The notes under the pieces were generated by a model. That model saw only the letters and a program-made list of their open reading frames with translations, was not told the origin of the DNA and did no database searches. Below, piece after piece: positions 44,140 to 52,865 of a stretch of 64,000 nucleotides of DNA. A program made the translations under genes and the position numbers. The first letter of the stretch is position 1, and every line of letters begins with the position of its first letter. This stretch comes from Flavobacterium sp. YJ01. Lineage in GTDB: Bacteria > Bacteroidota > Bacteroidia > Flavobacteriales > Flavobacteriaceae. The stretch lies in the NCBI RefSeq assembly GCF_029320955.1, contig NZ_CP119757.1, forward strand, positions 3,162,001 through 3,226,000, read 5' to 3'.

Positions 44140-44909
44140 TATTTTTTTGCTTTTAGTGGACTTTTTAATCCTTTATATTCATCGAGATCGGCTTTAAGAG
44201 ATCCTACAGCCAAATCTGCTTTTATTCTTATCGGAACTTTGTTTACATCGTCTGTTATCCAGAGTGTTAAACTTTCTTTTTCTTTAAATACTCTTCCTGT
44301 TTGCACCAATGGTTTGAAGACCATTGTAGAAACGGTTCCAAATTTAGTTGTAATATCTTGACGACCTACATATTTTAACTTAAATTTTGTGATTTCATCA
44401 TCAAAAAACATGTCAATTGTGATGGCTTCGCCAGATTTTAATTTGTCAATATTTGGATGATTTCTTAAATAGTAAAATGCCGAAACAATATCTTGCACTT
44501 CTTCTGTGACAACAATTGTTTTTTCTGATTTTCTTTTATAATCTTTTACTAAAACTCTATTTTCTCCTTGATTGAAAAACCCCTCTTGGTTTTTAGTGTA
44601 ACCACCTTCGTCAATTTTTCGGACATAACGATATGGTTTTCCTGTTTCTTTGTCAAAATAACTTTCGTACAAATCTTCTACTTTGAAGAAAAATTTTGAC
44701 ATTCCGGTGGTGTAACCTTTTCCAACAGAGTGATATACCTTTTTATTGTTAATTGTAGCATCTTTTACTTCGAGAGTGGCGTAACCTGCATTTACAATTC
44801 CGTAATGAATTCTAAATTTGAAATATTCTCCAGTATCAAAAGCGTCCTCTTTTTGAGTGTCGAACGCTAGTGTTGTTAGTGCTAATATGATGAGGAAATA
44901 CTTTTTCAT
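44139..44909 (-). CDS. DUF3108 domain protein, exported
   Basis: A 256-residue protein with start at ATG 44909 chosen because it begins MKKYFLIILALTTLAF, a signal peptide; 14 codons of open frame upstream include the promoter region. The mature part matches the DUF3108 pattern: YFKFRIHYGIVNAGYATLEV, YESYFDKETGKPYRYVRKIDEGGY, TTKFGTVSTMVFKPLVQTGR and LWITDDVNKVPIRIKADLAVGSLKADL. Function of the family is unknown, but it resembles lipocalin-like envelope proteins. First gene of a probable operon with TDO and the M23 peptidase, driven from a consensus promoter. Confidence 0.82.
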   Translation of the reverse strand: MKKYFLIILALTTLAFDTQKEDAFDTGEYFKFRIHYGIVNAGYATLEVKDATINNKKVYHSVGKGYTTGMSKFFFKVEDLYESYFDKETGKPYRYVRKIDEGGYTKNQEGFFNQGENRVLVKDYKRKSEKTIVVTEEVQDIVSAFYYLRNHPNIDKLKSGEAITIDMFFDDEITKFKLKYVGRQDITTKFGTVSTMVFKPLVQTGRVFKEKESLTLWITDDVNKVPIRIKADLAVGSLKADLDEYKGLKSPLKAKK

Positions 44910-44960
44910 AGTACAATTTTTACATTTCATTATAAAGGTAAATAAATGCAAATTCTATTC

Positions 44961-44992
44961 CAAATGTACCAAAACAAAAAAACTCAGTCAAA
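44961..44992 (-). promoter_or_regulatory. Promoter of the DUF3108-TDO-M23 operon
   Basis: On the minus strand TTTG (44989-44992), a 20-base spacer and TACATTTG (44961-44968). It is embedded in the T-rich side of the preceding terminator hairpin. The start at 44909 is 51 bases downstream of the -7 element. Confidence 0.7.
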
Positions 44993-45009
44993 AGATGACT
45001 GAGTTTTTA
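44979..45009 (-). terminator. Bidirectional terminator after the candidate sRNA
   Basis: A 13-bp stem AAAAACTCAGTCA / TGACTGAGTTTTT with a short loop. T runs lie on both sides, and the run of seven T on the minus strand makes a strong terminator for minus-strand transcription. Confidence 0.88.
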
Positions 45010-45086
45010 TGCTATTAACTAACCAAAAAACTATAAATTATGAAATTTATATCAATTCGGAAGGAAACCACCCCTTCCTTATTTGC
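44979..45086 (-). ncRNA. Candidate small RNA between hppD and the DUF3108 gene
   Basis: A minus-strand promoter (45092-45121) and a strong terminator (44979-45009) enclose about 105 bases that contain no plausible protein on that strand. The 5' part has GGAAGG facing CCTTCC around a short loop (about 45059-45078), followed by an AT-rich single-stranded-looking stretch and the terminal hairpin. The element is in the 270-base gap after hppD. It should be compared with the Rfam Flavo-1 and other Bacteroidota RNA families; I cannot identify it from sequence alone. Confidence 0.6.
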
Positions 45087-45091
45087 GAGTG

Positions 45092-45121
45092 CAAAGATAG
45101 ATAGAAAGTTCAAAAAACAAA
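45092..45121 (-). promoter_or_regulatory. Promoter of the candidate small RNA
   Basis: On the minus strand TTTG (45118-45121), an 18-base spacer and TATCTTTG (45092-45099). It points away from hppD and into the candidate RNA. Confidence 0.65.
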
Positions 45122-45208
45122 TAGCCAAAGTCAAGTTTAACATATCATTTGCAAAAAAAGCATCGTTTTTTAGAGAATTATGCTGTTTTGTGCATGGAAA
45201 TTAACATT

Positions 45209-46369
45209 TTATAGTGTTCCTCTCAATTCTTGCTCTCTTTCAATTGACTCAAAAAGAGCTTTAAAGTTACCTGCACCGAATCCTTTTGCACCCATTCTTT
45301 GGATAATTTCGAAGAAAAGCGTCGGCCTGTCTTGAACTGGCTTAGTAAAAATCTGTAAAAGGTAACCGTCTTCGTCGGCATCTACCATGATGGCTAGTTT
45401 TTCAATTTCATTAATGTCTTCTTTCATCATATCCATATGAACACCCAATCTTTCTGGAATTGCTTCATAATAAGTATGAGGAGGAGCAGATAAAAATTCA
45501 ACACCGCGAGCTCTTAATTGTGATACAGTTTTAATAATATCATCAGTTGCAATAGCGATATGCTGAATTCCAGGTCCGCCATAAAAATCTAAATATTCTT
45601 CAATTTGCGATTTTTTCTTTCCTTCGGCTGGTTCGTTAATTGGGAATTTAATTCTTCCATTTCCGTTAGACATTACTTTACTCATTAAAGCAGAATATTC
45701 TGTAGTAATTTGCTTGTCATCAAAAGAAAGGAAATTTACAAATCCCATAACTTCTTCATAGAATTTTACCCAAGTATTCATTTCGTTCCAACCCACATTT
45801 CCAACCATGTGATCGATATATTTTAATCCCGTTGGTTCTGGGTTGTAATCTGATTTCCATTCTTTATATCCAGGCAAGAAAACTCCGTTATAGTTTTTTC
45901 TTTCTACAAAAATATGAACGGTTTCTCCGTAAGTATAAATTCCAGAACGAACAACTTGTCCAAATTCATCTTCTTCAACAGTTGGTTCCATAAAAGAACG
46001 CGCGCCACGTTTCATAGTTTCTTCGTAAGATTTTGTAGCATCTTCAACCCAAAGCGCTGCCACTTTTACTCCGTCACCGTGTTTTTTCAAGTGTTCGTTT
46101 ATTGGAGAATCTGCTGTTAAAGGCGTTGTCAAAACAATTCTGATTTTATCTTGCTTTAAAACATAAGACGCTTTGTCTTTTACTCCAGTTTCCAATCCAG
46201 CATAAGCCAATGACTGATACCCGAAAGCAGTTTTGTAATAATGTGCAGATTGTTTTGCATTCCCTACATAAAATTCTACATAATCTGTTCCTAATAGTGG
46301 AAGGAAATCTTGTGCTCCTTCAAATATTTTCTCTAATCCGTATTCTACTGATTTTACTTCTTTTGACAT
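45209..46369 (-). CDS. hppD: 4-hydroxyphenylpyruvate dioxygenase
   Basis: A 386-residue non-haem iron enzyme that converts 4-hydroxyphenylpyruvate to homogentisate, the second step of tyrosine breakdown. The two VOC modules are visible: the first around DYVEFYVGNAKQSAHYY, the second starting TGLKYIDHMVGNVGW with a metal His (YIDHM). GPGIQHIAIATDDI supplies another His, and DGYLLQIFTKPVQDRPTLFFEIIQRMGAKGFGAGNF provides the C-terminal Glu and the family signature. Length is normal. It is downstream of hmgA on the same strand with a palindromic repeat between. Confidence 0.96.
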   Translation of the reverse strand: MSKEVKSVEYGLEKIFEGAQDFLPLLGTDYVEFYVGNAKQSAHYYKTAFGYQSLAYAGLETGVKDKASYVLKQDKIRIVLTTPLTADSPINEHLKKHGDGVKVAALWVEDATKSYEETMKRGARSFMEPTVEEDEFGQVVRSGIYTYGETVHIFVERKNYNGVFLPGYKEWKSDYNPEPTGLKYIDHMVGNVGWNEMNTWVKFYEEVMGFVNFLSFDDKQITTEYSALMSKVMSNGNGRIKFPINEPAEGKKKSQIEEYLDFYGGPGIQHIAIATDDIIKTVSQLRARGVEFLSAPPHTYYEAIPERLGVHMDMMKEDINEIEKLAIMVDADEDGYLLQIFTKPVQDRPTLFFEIIQRMGAKGFGAGNFKALFESIEREQELRGTL

Positions 46370-46429
46370 GATGTTTATTTGTTTTGTCGGTTATTTAGAA
46401 AAACCGAATGTTGTGTTTAATTTTGTTTT

Positions 46430-46567
46430 AACGCAAAGGGCGCAAAGAGTTTTTTGAGAATGATTTTGTAAAATCGCTAAGGACGCAAAGCTTTGCGAAC
46501 TCATTGAAGTAAAACTTCATTAAAATCTTTGCAAACTTTGCGAAAAATCCTTTGCGAACTTTGCGTT
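46430..46567. repeat. CGCAAAG word repeat in the hmgA-hppD gap
   Basis: AACGCAAAGGGCGCAAAGAG on the left faces TTTGCGAACTTTGCGTT on the right, with GGACGCAAAGCTTTGCGAACT near the centre. The block is a member of the same CGCAAAG family as the repeat at 17.72 kb but with a different layout. Confidence 0.75.
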
Positions 46568-46580
46568 TAAATAAGTTTAG

Positions 46581-47738
46581 TTATTCCGTCCAAGATTTGT
46601 AATATTTTCCATCATCCAATCCCATAGCCTCTTCCGTAACCATAAGCGGACGGAAAGTATCAACCATTACGGCTAATTCCTGAGTTTCTTTGTGACCAAT
46701 GCTACGTTCCATTGCGCCTGGCGCTGGTCCATGCGGAATTCCTTTTGGATGTAAAGTAATATGACCTTGCTCGATATTATTACGACTCATAAAATCGCCA
46801 TCTACATAATATAGAACTTCGTCAGAATCTATATTACTGTGATTGTATGGCGCCGGAATTGCTTTCGGATGATAATCGTAAAGTCTTGGGCAGAAAGAAC
46901 AAACGACAAAAGTAGCCGTTTCAAAAGTTTGGTGTACCGGAGGCGGTTGGTGAACACGCCCCGTTATAGGTTCAAAATTGTGAATCGAAAATCCGTATGG
47001 GAAATTATATCCGTCCCAACCCACAACATCAAATGGATGTGTTGCATAAACCACTTCGTGAATCATGCCTTCTTTTTTGATTTTAATTAAAAAATCACCT
47101 TTTTCGTCGTGAGTTTCCAATTCGCTTGGCAAAATAAAATCACGCTCGCAAAATGGAGAATGTTCTAAATGCTGACCTGATTGGTTTTTATATCGTTTTG
47201 GAGTGTAAAATGGAGAATAAGATTCTACATAAAATAGTCGGTTTTCTTCCGTTTCAAATTCTATTTGGTAAATAATACCGCGCGGAATAATCAAATAATC
47301 GCCATACTCAAATGGAATATTCCCAAGCATGGTTCTCAATTTTCCTTTTCCTTTATGGATGAAAAGCATTTCATCGGCATCGGCATTTTTGTAGAAATAA
47401 TTTCGAAGGGATTCTTTTGGCGCAGCCAAACCAATAATACAGTCTTTATTGACCAACATTGCTTTTCTACTATCCAAAAAGTCGTTTTCTGGTTTTAATT
47501 CAAAACCTTTAAAAAGTAATGATTTTATGTTTTTTCCGATTGCAATTTTTGGTTCAACCGAATAAGAGTTTAAAATTTCTTTAACCTGCGTTGGTCTGTG
47601 AACATGATATGAAAGTGAAGAATGTCCGTGAAAACCTTCTGTTCCAAACAATTGTTCGTAGTAAAAACCTCCGTTTGGTTTTTCAAATTGGGTGTGTCGC
47701 TTTTGCGGAAAATCTCCGAGTTTGTGATATAATGGCAT
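46581..47738 (-). CDS. hmgA: Homogentisate 1,2-dioxygenase
   Basis: A 385-residue cupin-fold iron dioxygenase that opens the homogentisate ring to maleylacetoacetate. Family features are the N-terminal GFHGHSSLSYHVHRPT, GDYLIIPRGIIYQIEFE, YPFGFSIHNFEPITGRVHQPPPVHQTFE with metal-ligand His residues, and HPKGIPHGPAPGAMERSIG. With hppD it forms the central two steps of tyrosine catabolism. The next enzymes (maleylacetoacetate isomerase, fumarylacetoacetase) are not in the window. The 315-base gap upstream contains no strong promoter that I can see. Confidence 0.94.
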   Translation of the reverse strand: MPLYHKLGDFPQKRHTQFEKPNGGFYYEQLFGTEGFHGHSSLSYHVHRPTQVKEILNSYSVEPKIAIGKNIKSLLFKGFELKPENDFLDSRKAMLVNKDCIIGLAAPKESLRNYFYKNADADEMLFIHKGKGKLRTMLGNIPFEYGDYLIIPRGIIYQIEFETEENRLFYVESYSPFYTPKRYKNQSGQHLEHSPFCERDFILPSELETHDEKGDFLIKIKKEGMIHEVVYATHPFDVVGWDGYNFPYGFSIHNFEPITGRVHQPPPVHQTFETATFVVCSFCPRLYDYHPKAIPAPYNHSNIDSDEVLYYVDGDFMSRNNIEQGHITLHPKGIPHGPAPGAMERSIGHKETQELAVMVDTFRPLMVTEEAMGLDDGKYYKSWTE

Positions 47739-48053
47739 GGCTTTTCAATTAGATAATTTGTAAATTAGATAATTCGAAAATTGAATTGTTTGAACAGACA
47801 ATCTGATCATTCTTTTTTTGAATGACCTAATTATCTCAATTCGAAAGCTTACTCAGGATTTCTCTTGATGAGGAATTGAAGATACTCTAATAAACCTGTC
47901 CATTTTGTTTTCATTATAACAAATGTCGTAATTTTTTCGAAGTAAAAATAAAAATTATATTAATTATAACTAAAATAATTTAATGTTTTTTGATATAATT
48001 TTCACGAAGCAAAAAAATAATACGATTTTATTGAACTATTCACTAATATAATA
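47739..48053. other. Intergenic stretch with repeat words, upstream of hmgA
   Basis: AT-rich sequence with repeated TTAGATAATT and TTCGAA words (47750-47850), suggesting a degraded inverted repeat. It also contains the 21-codon open frame listed separately. No clear promoter is found for hmgA. The region from 47920 to 48050 is AT-rich with no other signal. Confidence 0.45.
47849..47914 (-). CDS. Candidate 21-aa open frame upstream of hmgA
   Basis: On the minus strand the sequence encodes MKTKWTGLLEYLQFLIKRNP plus a final Glu. It is compact and protein-like, with an amphipathic middle. No ribosome binding site or full promoter is evident, and it lies about 110 bases before the hmgA start. It could be a leader peptide, a gene remnant or chance. 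Confidence 0.25.
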   Translation of the reverse strand: MKTKWTGLLEYLQFLIKRNPE

Positions 48054-50348
48054 CTAAAACAAGAAGCCAATGCTAAACCAAGTAAAGCTTCTAGACATTT
48101 CTGGAGACCAAGATTGCTTAATTTCGATTGGACCAATAATGGTTTCTAATCCATAACCTACAGCATAACCGGTATATTTTGGCATTGAAATCCAGTCAAC
48201 ATCAGAAAAAATATTGTTTCCAAGATTGGCAAAATTGGCAGAAAGATTAATGTGGTTTTTTCTTAAAATTTCGTAATCCAACGTAATTCCTGTTTTGATG
48301 TAGCTATTTCCTGCAATGCTCAAGAAATCATAGCCATAAAAATAATTGAAGTTATTTATTTTGCTGTAACCGTAACCGCCCAAAATAAAATCAAAGAAAG
48401 GAACACTTGAGTTTCCGAAAGTAAATCCTGCATCGGCATCAATCTTAAAAGTTGCTCTATTAAATAAAGTATTCACAAAAGACACTTCGGCTTTTGCAAT
48501 AGAAAAAGGTTTAAAAGTTTTAGTGTAATCTGAAGATGCTAGATAGGTTTGCAAATCTGTAGAAAAATACAAACCTGAACTTGGATAATATTTATCATCA
48601 AACGAATCGTATTTTAGATAGGCAAAAGCGCTAAAATAATTGCTTTTGTCTATTATATTATCTTCATTGGCAAGTGTTGGCGAATTTATTTTTAAATATT
48701 TATATTCTAAACCGCCGCCCATTAAAAATTTCTGAACAAAAATAGTCTGAAAATAAGCTTGATTATTCACATCCATAAAATCAACATTAATTAAGTTGAC
48801 ATTTGGATTTTGCGTTACCAAATTACTTAAACTCGTGGTTACATTTCTATTAAATTGATTCAACCTCGAACGAAAACCAAAACTGATATTAAAACCATTT
48901 TCGACATAATAATTGAAATCATATCTGAAATTATCTCCTAAAATTATATCCAGCGAAGTGACATCGTTTTTTAAGAATGTTTTTTTATGAGTCAAATTCA
49001 ATAAAATACCACTTTTATAAAGTCCGTCGTAATGAAGTCCGAGCTTTAAAAAAGTCTGTGTTGGATTTTCTTTTAAAACCAAATCCAAATCATCTTTTTC
49101 GCCATCTGGCTGCAGACAATACGAAATAGTGCTAAAGTTTTGTGTGGCATTCAAATTGTTAATTCCAGTTTTAAGACCATTATATGTAATAGTGCTTCCG
49201 GGTTTAAAACGAAGTTTACCGCGAATATATTCTTTGGTATAATTATCTAGTTTATCGGTATTGATTTTTTGAATTTGAATCGTGTCTGACGCAACTTTTA
49301 ATTTTGGTTTTTTATAAAAAGTAGTTTCGTCGGCTAATGCTTTAATTTTTTCATAAACAGCAAAAGCAGCTTCTTCACCTTTTCGAATAATTTCTTCACC
49401 TCGATCAAATGAAATTACACCAAAGTCACGAATGTCTGGTTTAATGTAGACATCGGTGTTTTTTATTTTGTTTTTCATTTTATCAATCGACTGAAGATTG
49501 GTAATCTGAACCAAAATTCGAGTAGCATTTTTCAGGTTTTTTCTCTTCATTAAATCGTCCTGAACGTCAACTCCAATAATAATATCGGCTCCAAGTTTTC
49601 GTACTTCTTCAATAGGATAATTGTTTACAACTCCGCCGTCGACCAATAAATTCCCGTCAATTTCTACTGGAGTAAATAAGGAAGGAAAAGCCGCACTTGC
49701 CATCATAGCCTGAACGAGATTTCCTTTATTCAATAAAACTTCTTCTCCAGTTTCAATATTAGTTCCGATACATAAAAAAGGAGTTGGCAGTTTGTTGAAA
49801 TCACGAATGTGACGAACATTTCTGGTTAAACTGCTCAATAAATTATAATTGTACATTCCTTTTGAAAGCGCTTCAGGGATACCGACTCTAAAATTGCTAA
49901 AAGGCAAAACTATCGCATACAATTCGTCATTCTTTTTACCGTAAAAATTCTTAGAAGATCTTGGTATATAATCGTTTATTAATTCGTCGAAATTGGTTTT
50001 CTTAAAAATAGAATCAATTTGAGAGGCATTGTAACCAGATGCGTAAAGTCCGCCAATGACAGATCCCATGCTTGTTCCTCCAATATAATCAATTTTGATT
50101 CCAGCTTCTTCCAAAACTTTCAGAACACCAATATGTGCAAAACCCTTCGCGCCGCCGCCACTCAAAACCAAACCAATTTTTGGCCTTTTAATGCTGTCTT
50201 TTTTTGTTTCTTGCGAAAAAGAGTTTTGCGAAAAAAGCATCAGCAATACAAATATCATAGAAATTTCTTTCCAAAGTGTATTTGGAGAGAACCCTTTTGA
50301 TTTGATATTTAAAATTGAAAATAGATTTTGGCGCATAAAAATCTGCAA
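48054..50348 (-). CDS. Patatin-like phospholipase fused to an Omp85-type barrel
   Basis: A 764-residue outer-membrane protein. A signal-peptide-like hydrophobic stretch (MIFVLLMLFSQNSFSQ) ends near residue 45, so the true start may be one of the internal ATGs (50336 or 50258). The patatin domain (about 55-270) has GLVLSGGGAKGFAHIG (oxyanion loop), GTSMGS with the catalytic Ser, and VDGGVVNNYP with the catalytic Asp. A POTRA-like linker and a C-terminal 16-strand-type barrel (DDKYYPSSGLYFS, ending WFSIGFLF) follow. This is the domain order of PlpD-type (type Vd) secreted phospholipases. Here the passenger may be released or remain attached; that is unknown. Confidence 0.88.
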   Translation of the reverse strand: MQIFMRQNLFSILNIKSKGFSPNTLWKEISMIFVLLMLFSQNSFSQETKKDSIKRPKIGLVLSGGGAKGFAHIGVLKVLEEAGIKIDYIGGTSMGSVIGGLYASGYNASQIDSIFKKTNFDELINDYIPRSSKNFYGKKNDELYAIVLPFSNFRVGIPEALSKGMYNYNLLSSLTRNVRHIRDFNKLPTPFLCIGTNIETGEEVLLNKGNLVQAMMASAAFPSLFTPVEIDGNLLVDGGVVNNYPIEEVRKLGADIIIGVDVQDDLMKRKNLKNATRILVQITNLQSIDKMKNKIKNTDVYIKPDIRDFGVISFDRGEEIIRKGEEAAFAVYEKIKALADETTFYKKPKLKVASDTIQIQKINTDKLDNYTKEYIRGKLRFKPGSTITYNGLKTGINNLNATQNFSTISYCLQPDGEKDDLDLVLKENPTQTFLKLGLHYDGLYKSGILLNLTHKKTFLKNDVTSLDIILGDNFRYDFNYYVENGFNISFGFRSRLNQFNRNVTTSLSNLVTQNPNVNLINVDFMDVNNQAYFQTIFVQKFLMGGGLEYKYLKINSPTLANEDNIIDKSNYFSAFAYLKYDSFDDKYYPSSGLYFSTDLQTYLASSDYTKTFKPFSIAKAEVSFVNTLFNRATFKIDADAGFTFGNSSVPFFDFILGGYGYSKINNFNYFYGYDFLSIAGNSYIKTGITLDYEILRKNHINLSANFANLGNNIFSDVDWISMPKYTGYAVGYGLETIIGPIEIKQSWSPEMSRSFTWFSIGFLF

Positions 50349-50388
50349 GTTAGTTTTGTAAAAGTCGGCAATTTTTTCGGGTTTATTC

Positions 50389-50925
50389 CTAATATGATGT
50401 TGTTTTTAAAAGTATTAATTTTTTATTTTGATCGTACTTCCAAATGTCGTTATGAGTCTTAGCGCCGCCGCGACAGCTTGAGGTAAGTGTCTTTTTTATT
50501 TTATCGATTTTCACGTCGCAAAACATATCACATTTTGGATTAAAATTCGATGGAAATTCTAAACTTTCAAAATTTTTAGTTTTCGGATTAAAGATAAAAA
50601 TCTGATAAATCGTGTAAACTCCCATTCCGTCATCGGTATGAAAACTGGAAAAATCGGTGTAACCATCAAAATTATAATCGTTTATTTCTAAATGGGATGG
50701 TTTTCCAGTTATCGAAACTTCTATGTTGTTTATAATTTGAGTTTTTCCTGTTTGAATATTTTTTATTTTGACCGCTTGTTCGTACTCTTCTTCGCTCGTT
50801 CCAATTTTATTTTTATAACTAATCTCGATTTTGCTTTTGTCTTTTTGTACAAAAGAAATATCGTTTTGACTATATGAAATAGAAAAAAATAAACAGATAA
50901 TAATATGTAAAAGGCTTTTTTTCAA
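50389..50925 (-). CDS. Exported XAC2610-like protein, unknown function
   Basis: A 178-residue protein with a signal peptide (KSLLHIIICLFFSISYSQ). It has the repeat-like segment INDYNFDGYTDFSSFHTDDGMGVY and a C-terminal part with several Cys (FNPKCDMFCDV, TSSCRGGAKTHNDI). The FDGYTD pattern resembles XAC2610/FG-GAP-like repeats. No catalytic function can be given. It starts 6 bases after the uvrC stop on the same strand, and the patatin gene begins 40 bases further, so the three genes are probably one transcript. Confidence 0.72.
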   Translation of the reverse strand: MKKSLLHIIICLFFSISYSQNDISFVQKDKSKIEISYKNKIGTSEEEYEQAVKIKNIQTGKTQIINNIEVSITGKPSHLEINDYNFDGYTDFSSFHTDDGMGVYTIYQIFIFNPKTKNFESLEFPSNFNPKCDMFCDVKIDKIKKTLTSSCRGGAKTHNDIWKYDQNKKLILLKTTSY

Positions 50926-50931
50926 AACGAA

Positions 50932-52731
50932 TTAGTTTTCTTTTGGATGATAAAATGCAACAATTTTCTTGGCTCTCGAAACACCTACAACGTCTGAAAT
51001 TTCTTTTTCTGTAGCCAGTTTTAATCTTTTAACACTTTTAAAATGTTGGATTAAAGCCAACATTGTTTTTTCGCCAATTCCAGGAATGCTTTCTACCGAA
51101 GAATTAAGAGCCGATTTGCTTCTTTTATCTCTATGAAAAGTGATTCCGAATCTATGCGCTTCGTTTCGCAATTGCTGAATTACTTTTAAAGTCTCAGATT
51201 TTTTATCTAAATATAACGGAATCGAATCTCCAGGATAAAAAAGTTCTTCGAGACGTTTTGCAATTCCGATAATGGCCACTTTTCCGCGTAAGCCTAATTC
51301 GTCAATACTTTTTAATGCGGCAGAAAGCTGTCCTTTTCCACCGTCAATGATAATTAATTGAGGTAAAGGTTCGTTTTCTTCCAACAATCTTTTATAGCGT
51401 CGGCCTACAATTTCAGTCATCGAAGCAAAATCATCTGGGCCTTCAACGGTTTTCACATTAAAATGGCGATAATCTTTTTTGCTTGGTTTCCCGTCTTTAA
51501 AAACAACACAAGCCGCAACCGGATTTGTTCCCTGAATATTCGAGTTATCAAAACATTCTATATGTCGAGGCTCAACAGGAAGACGTAAATCTTTTTGCAT
51601 TTGCGCCATAATTCGATTTACATGACGATCTGGATCTACGATTTGCAATTGTTTCAATTGTTCAATGCGATAGAATTTGGCATTTCGAATCGATAAGTCC
51701 AGAATCTGCTTTTTGTCTCCAAGCTGCGGAACAGTTACTTTAATATTTTCGCCTAAATCCAATTCAAACGGAACAATGATTTCTTTTGATAACAATTGAA
51801 AACGCTCACGCAATTCTACAATCGCTAATTCTAATAATTCTTCGTCGCTTTCATCGAGTTTTTTCTTTATTTCTAAAGTATGCGAACGAATAATCGAACC
51901 ATGAGAAATCTGCAAAAAGTTGACATAAGCGGCACTTTCGTCAGAAACAATTGAGAAAACGTCAATGTTGGTGATTTTTGGATTGATGATGGTTGATCTG
52001 GATTGGTAATTTTCTAAAACTTCAATCTTTTCTTTGATTTTTTGCGCTTCTTCAAATTGTAAATTTTGCGCGTAAGTATTCATCAATTTCTTGAAATCTT
52101 TTAAACTTTCTTTAAAATTTCCTTTCAAGATTTCACGAATCGCATTGACTTGTCTTTGATATTCTTCCAAAGGTTCTAAACCTTCGCACGGACCTTTACA
52201 ATTTCCAATGTGATATTCTAAACACACTTTAAATTTTCCAGAATTGATATTCGATTCGCTTAAATCATAATTGCAAGTTCGAAGCGGATACAATTCTTTA
52301 ATTAAATCCAAAATAGTGTGCACCATTTTGAAATTGGTATAAGGTCCAAAATATTCAGAACCATCTTTAACCATTCTTCTAGTTAAAAATATTCTCGAAA
52401 AAGGTTCTTTTTTAATGCAGATCCACGGATAACTTTTGTCATCGCGCAACAGCACATTATATCTTGGCTGAAGCGTTTTAATTAAATTATTTTCTAATAA
52501 AAGCGCATCGGTTTCTGTGGGAACAACGATATGTTTTATAGTCACGATTTTTTTGACCAAAACGTTTGTTTTAGCGGTATCGTGAATTTTATTAAAATAA
52601 GATGAAACCCTTTTTTTTAGATTTTTTGCTTTTCCAACGTACAAGATTTTTCCATCTTTATCGTAATATTGATAAACACCTGGATTGTCTGGCAAGGTTA
52701 AAATTTGAAGATCTAAAGCCGGTTTTTGCAT
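50932..52731 (-). CDS. uvrC: Excinuclease ABC subunit C
   Basis: A 599-residue nuclease subunit of nucleotide excision repair that makes both incisions around a lesion. In order it has the GIY-YIG domain (PGVYQYYDKDGKILYVGKAKNLKKRV), a UvrB-binding UVR motif around residue 210 (LMNTYAQNLQFEEAQKIKEKIEVLEN), the RNase H-like UvrC domain (IECFDNSNIQGTNPVAACVVF, LIIIDGGKGQLSAAL) and a helix-hairpin-helix at the C-terminus (ESIPGIGEKTMLALIQHF). Length is normal. A TAAATTTG element lies about 80 bases upstream. Confidence 0.97.
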   Translation of the reverse strand: MQKPALDLQILTLPDNPGVYQYYDKDGKILYVGKAKNLKKRVSSYFNKIHDTAKTNVLVKKIVTIKHIVVPTETDALLLENNLIKTLQPRYNVLLRDDKSYPWICIKKEPFSRIFLTRRMVKDGSEYFGPYTNFKMVHTILDLIKELYPLRTCNYDLSESNINSGKFKVCLEYHIGNCKGPCEGLEPLEEYQRQVNAIREILKGNFKESLKDFKKLMNTYAQNLQFEEAQKIKEKIEVLENYQSRSTIINPKITNIDVFSIVSDESAAYVNFLQISHGSIIRSHTLEIKKKLDESDEELLELAIVELRERFQLLSKEIIVPFELDLGENIKVTVPQLGDKKQILDLSIRNAKFYRIEQLKQLQIVDPDRHVNRIMAQMQKDLRLPVEPRHIECFDNSNIQGTNPVAACVVFKDGKPSKKDYRHFNVKTVEGPDDFASMTEIVGRRYKRLLEENEPLPQLIIIDGGKGQLSAALKSIDELGLRGKVAIIGIAKRLEELFYPGDSIPLYLDKKSETLKVIQQLRNEAHRFGITFHRDKRSKSALNSSVESIPGIGEKTMLALIQHFKSVKRLKLATEKEISDVVGVSRAKKIVAFYHPKEN

Positions 52732-52812
52732 TCTTTTTGTTTCTGAAGATGTTTGTAAAGCTTTTCAAAAACCATTCCGATTTCTAAATGAAGCTTAACA
52801 TTGAATTAGTTT

Positions 52813-52820
52813 CAAATTTA
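52813..52820 (-). promoter_or_regulatory. Candidate -7 element of uvrC
   Basis: TAAATTTG on the minus strand, 81 bases upstream of the start codon. No convincing -33 is present. Confidence 0.35.
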
Positions 52821-52865
52821 CGAAATCAAAAGAATAATTTCTATATTTAGATTTTATAATTCTAC

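Noticed and set aside
45039..45203. A 54-codon + strand open frame (MKFISIRKETT...)
   Set aside because: It lies opposite the candidate small RNA and its hairpins, has an unusual composition and no promoter in its direction. I regard it as chance.
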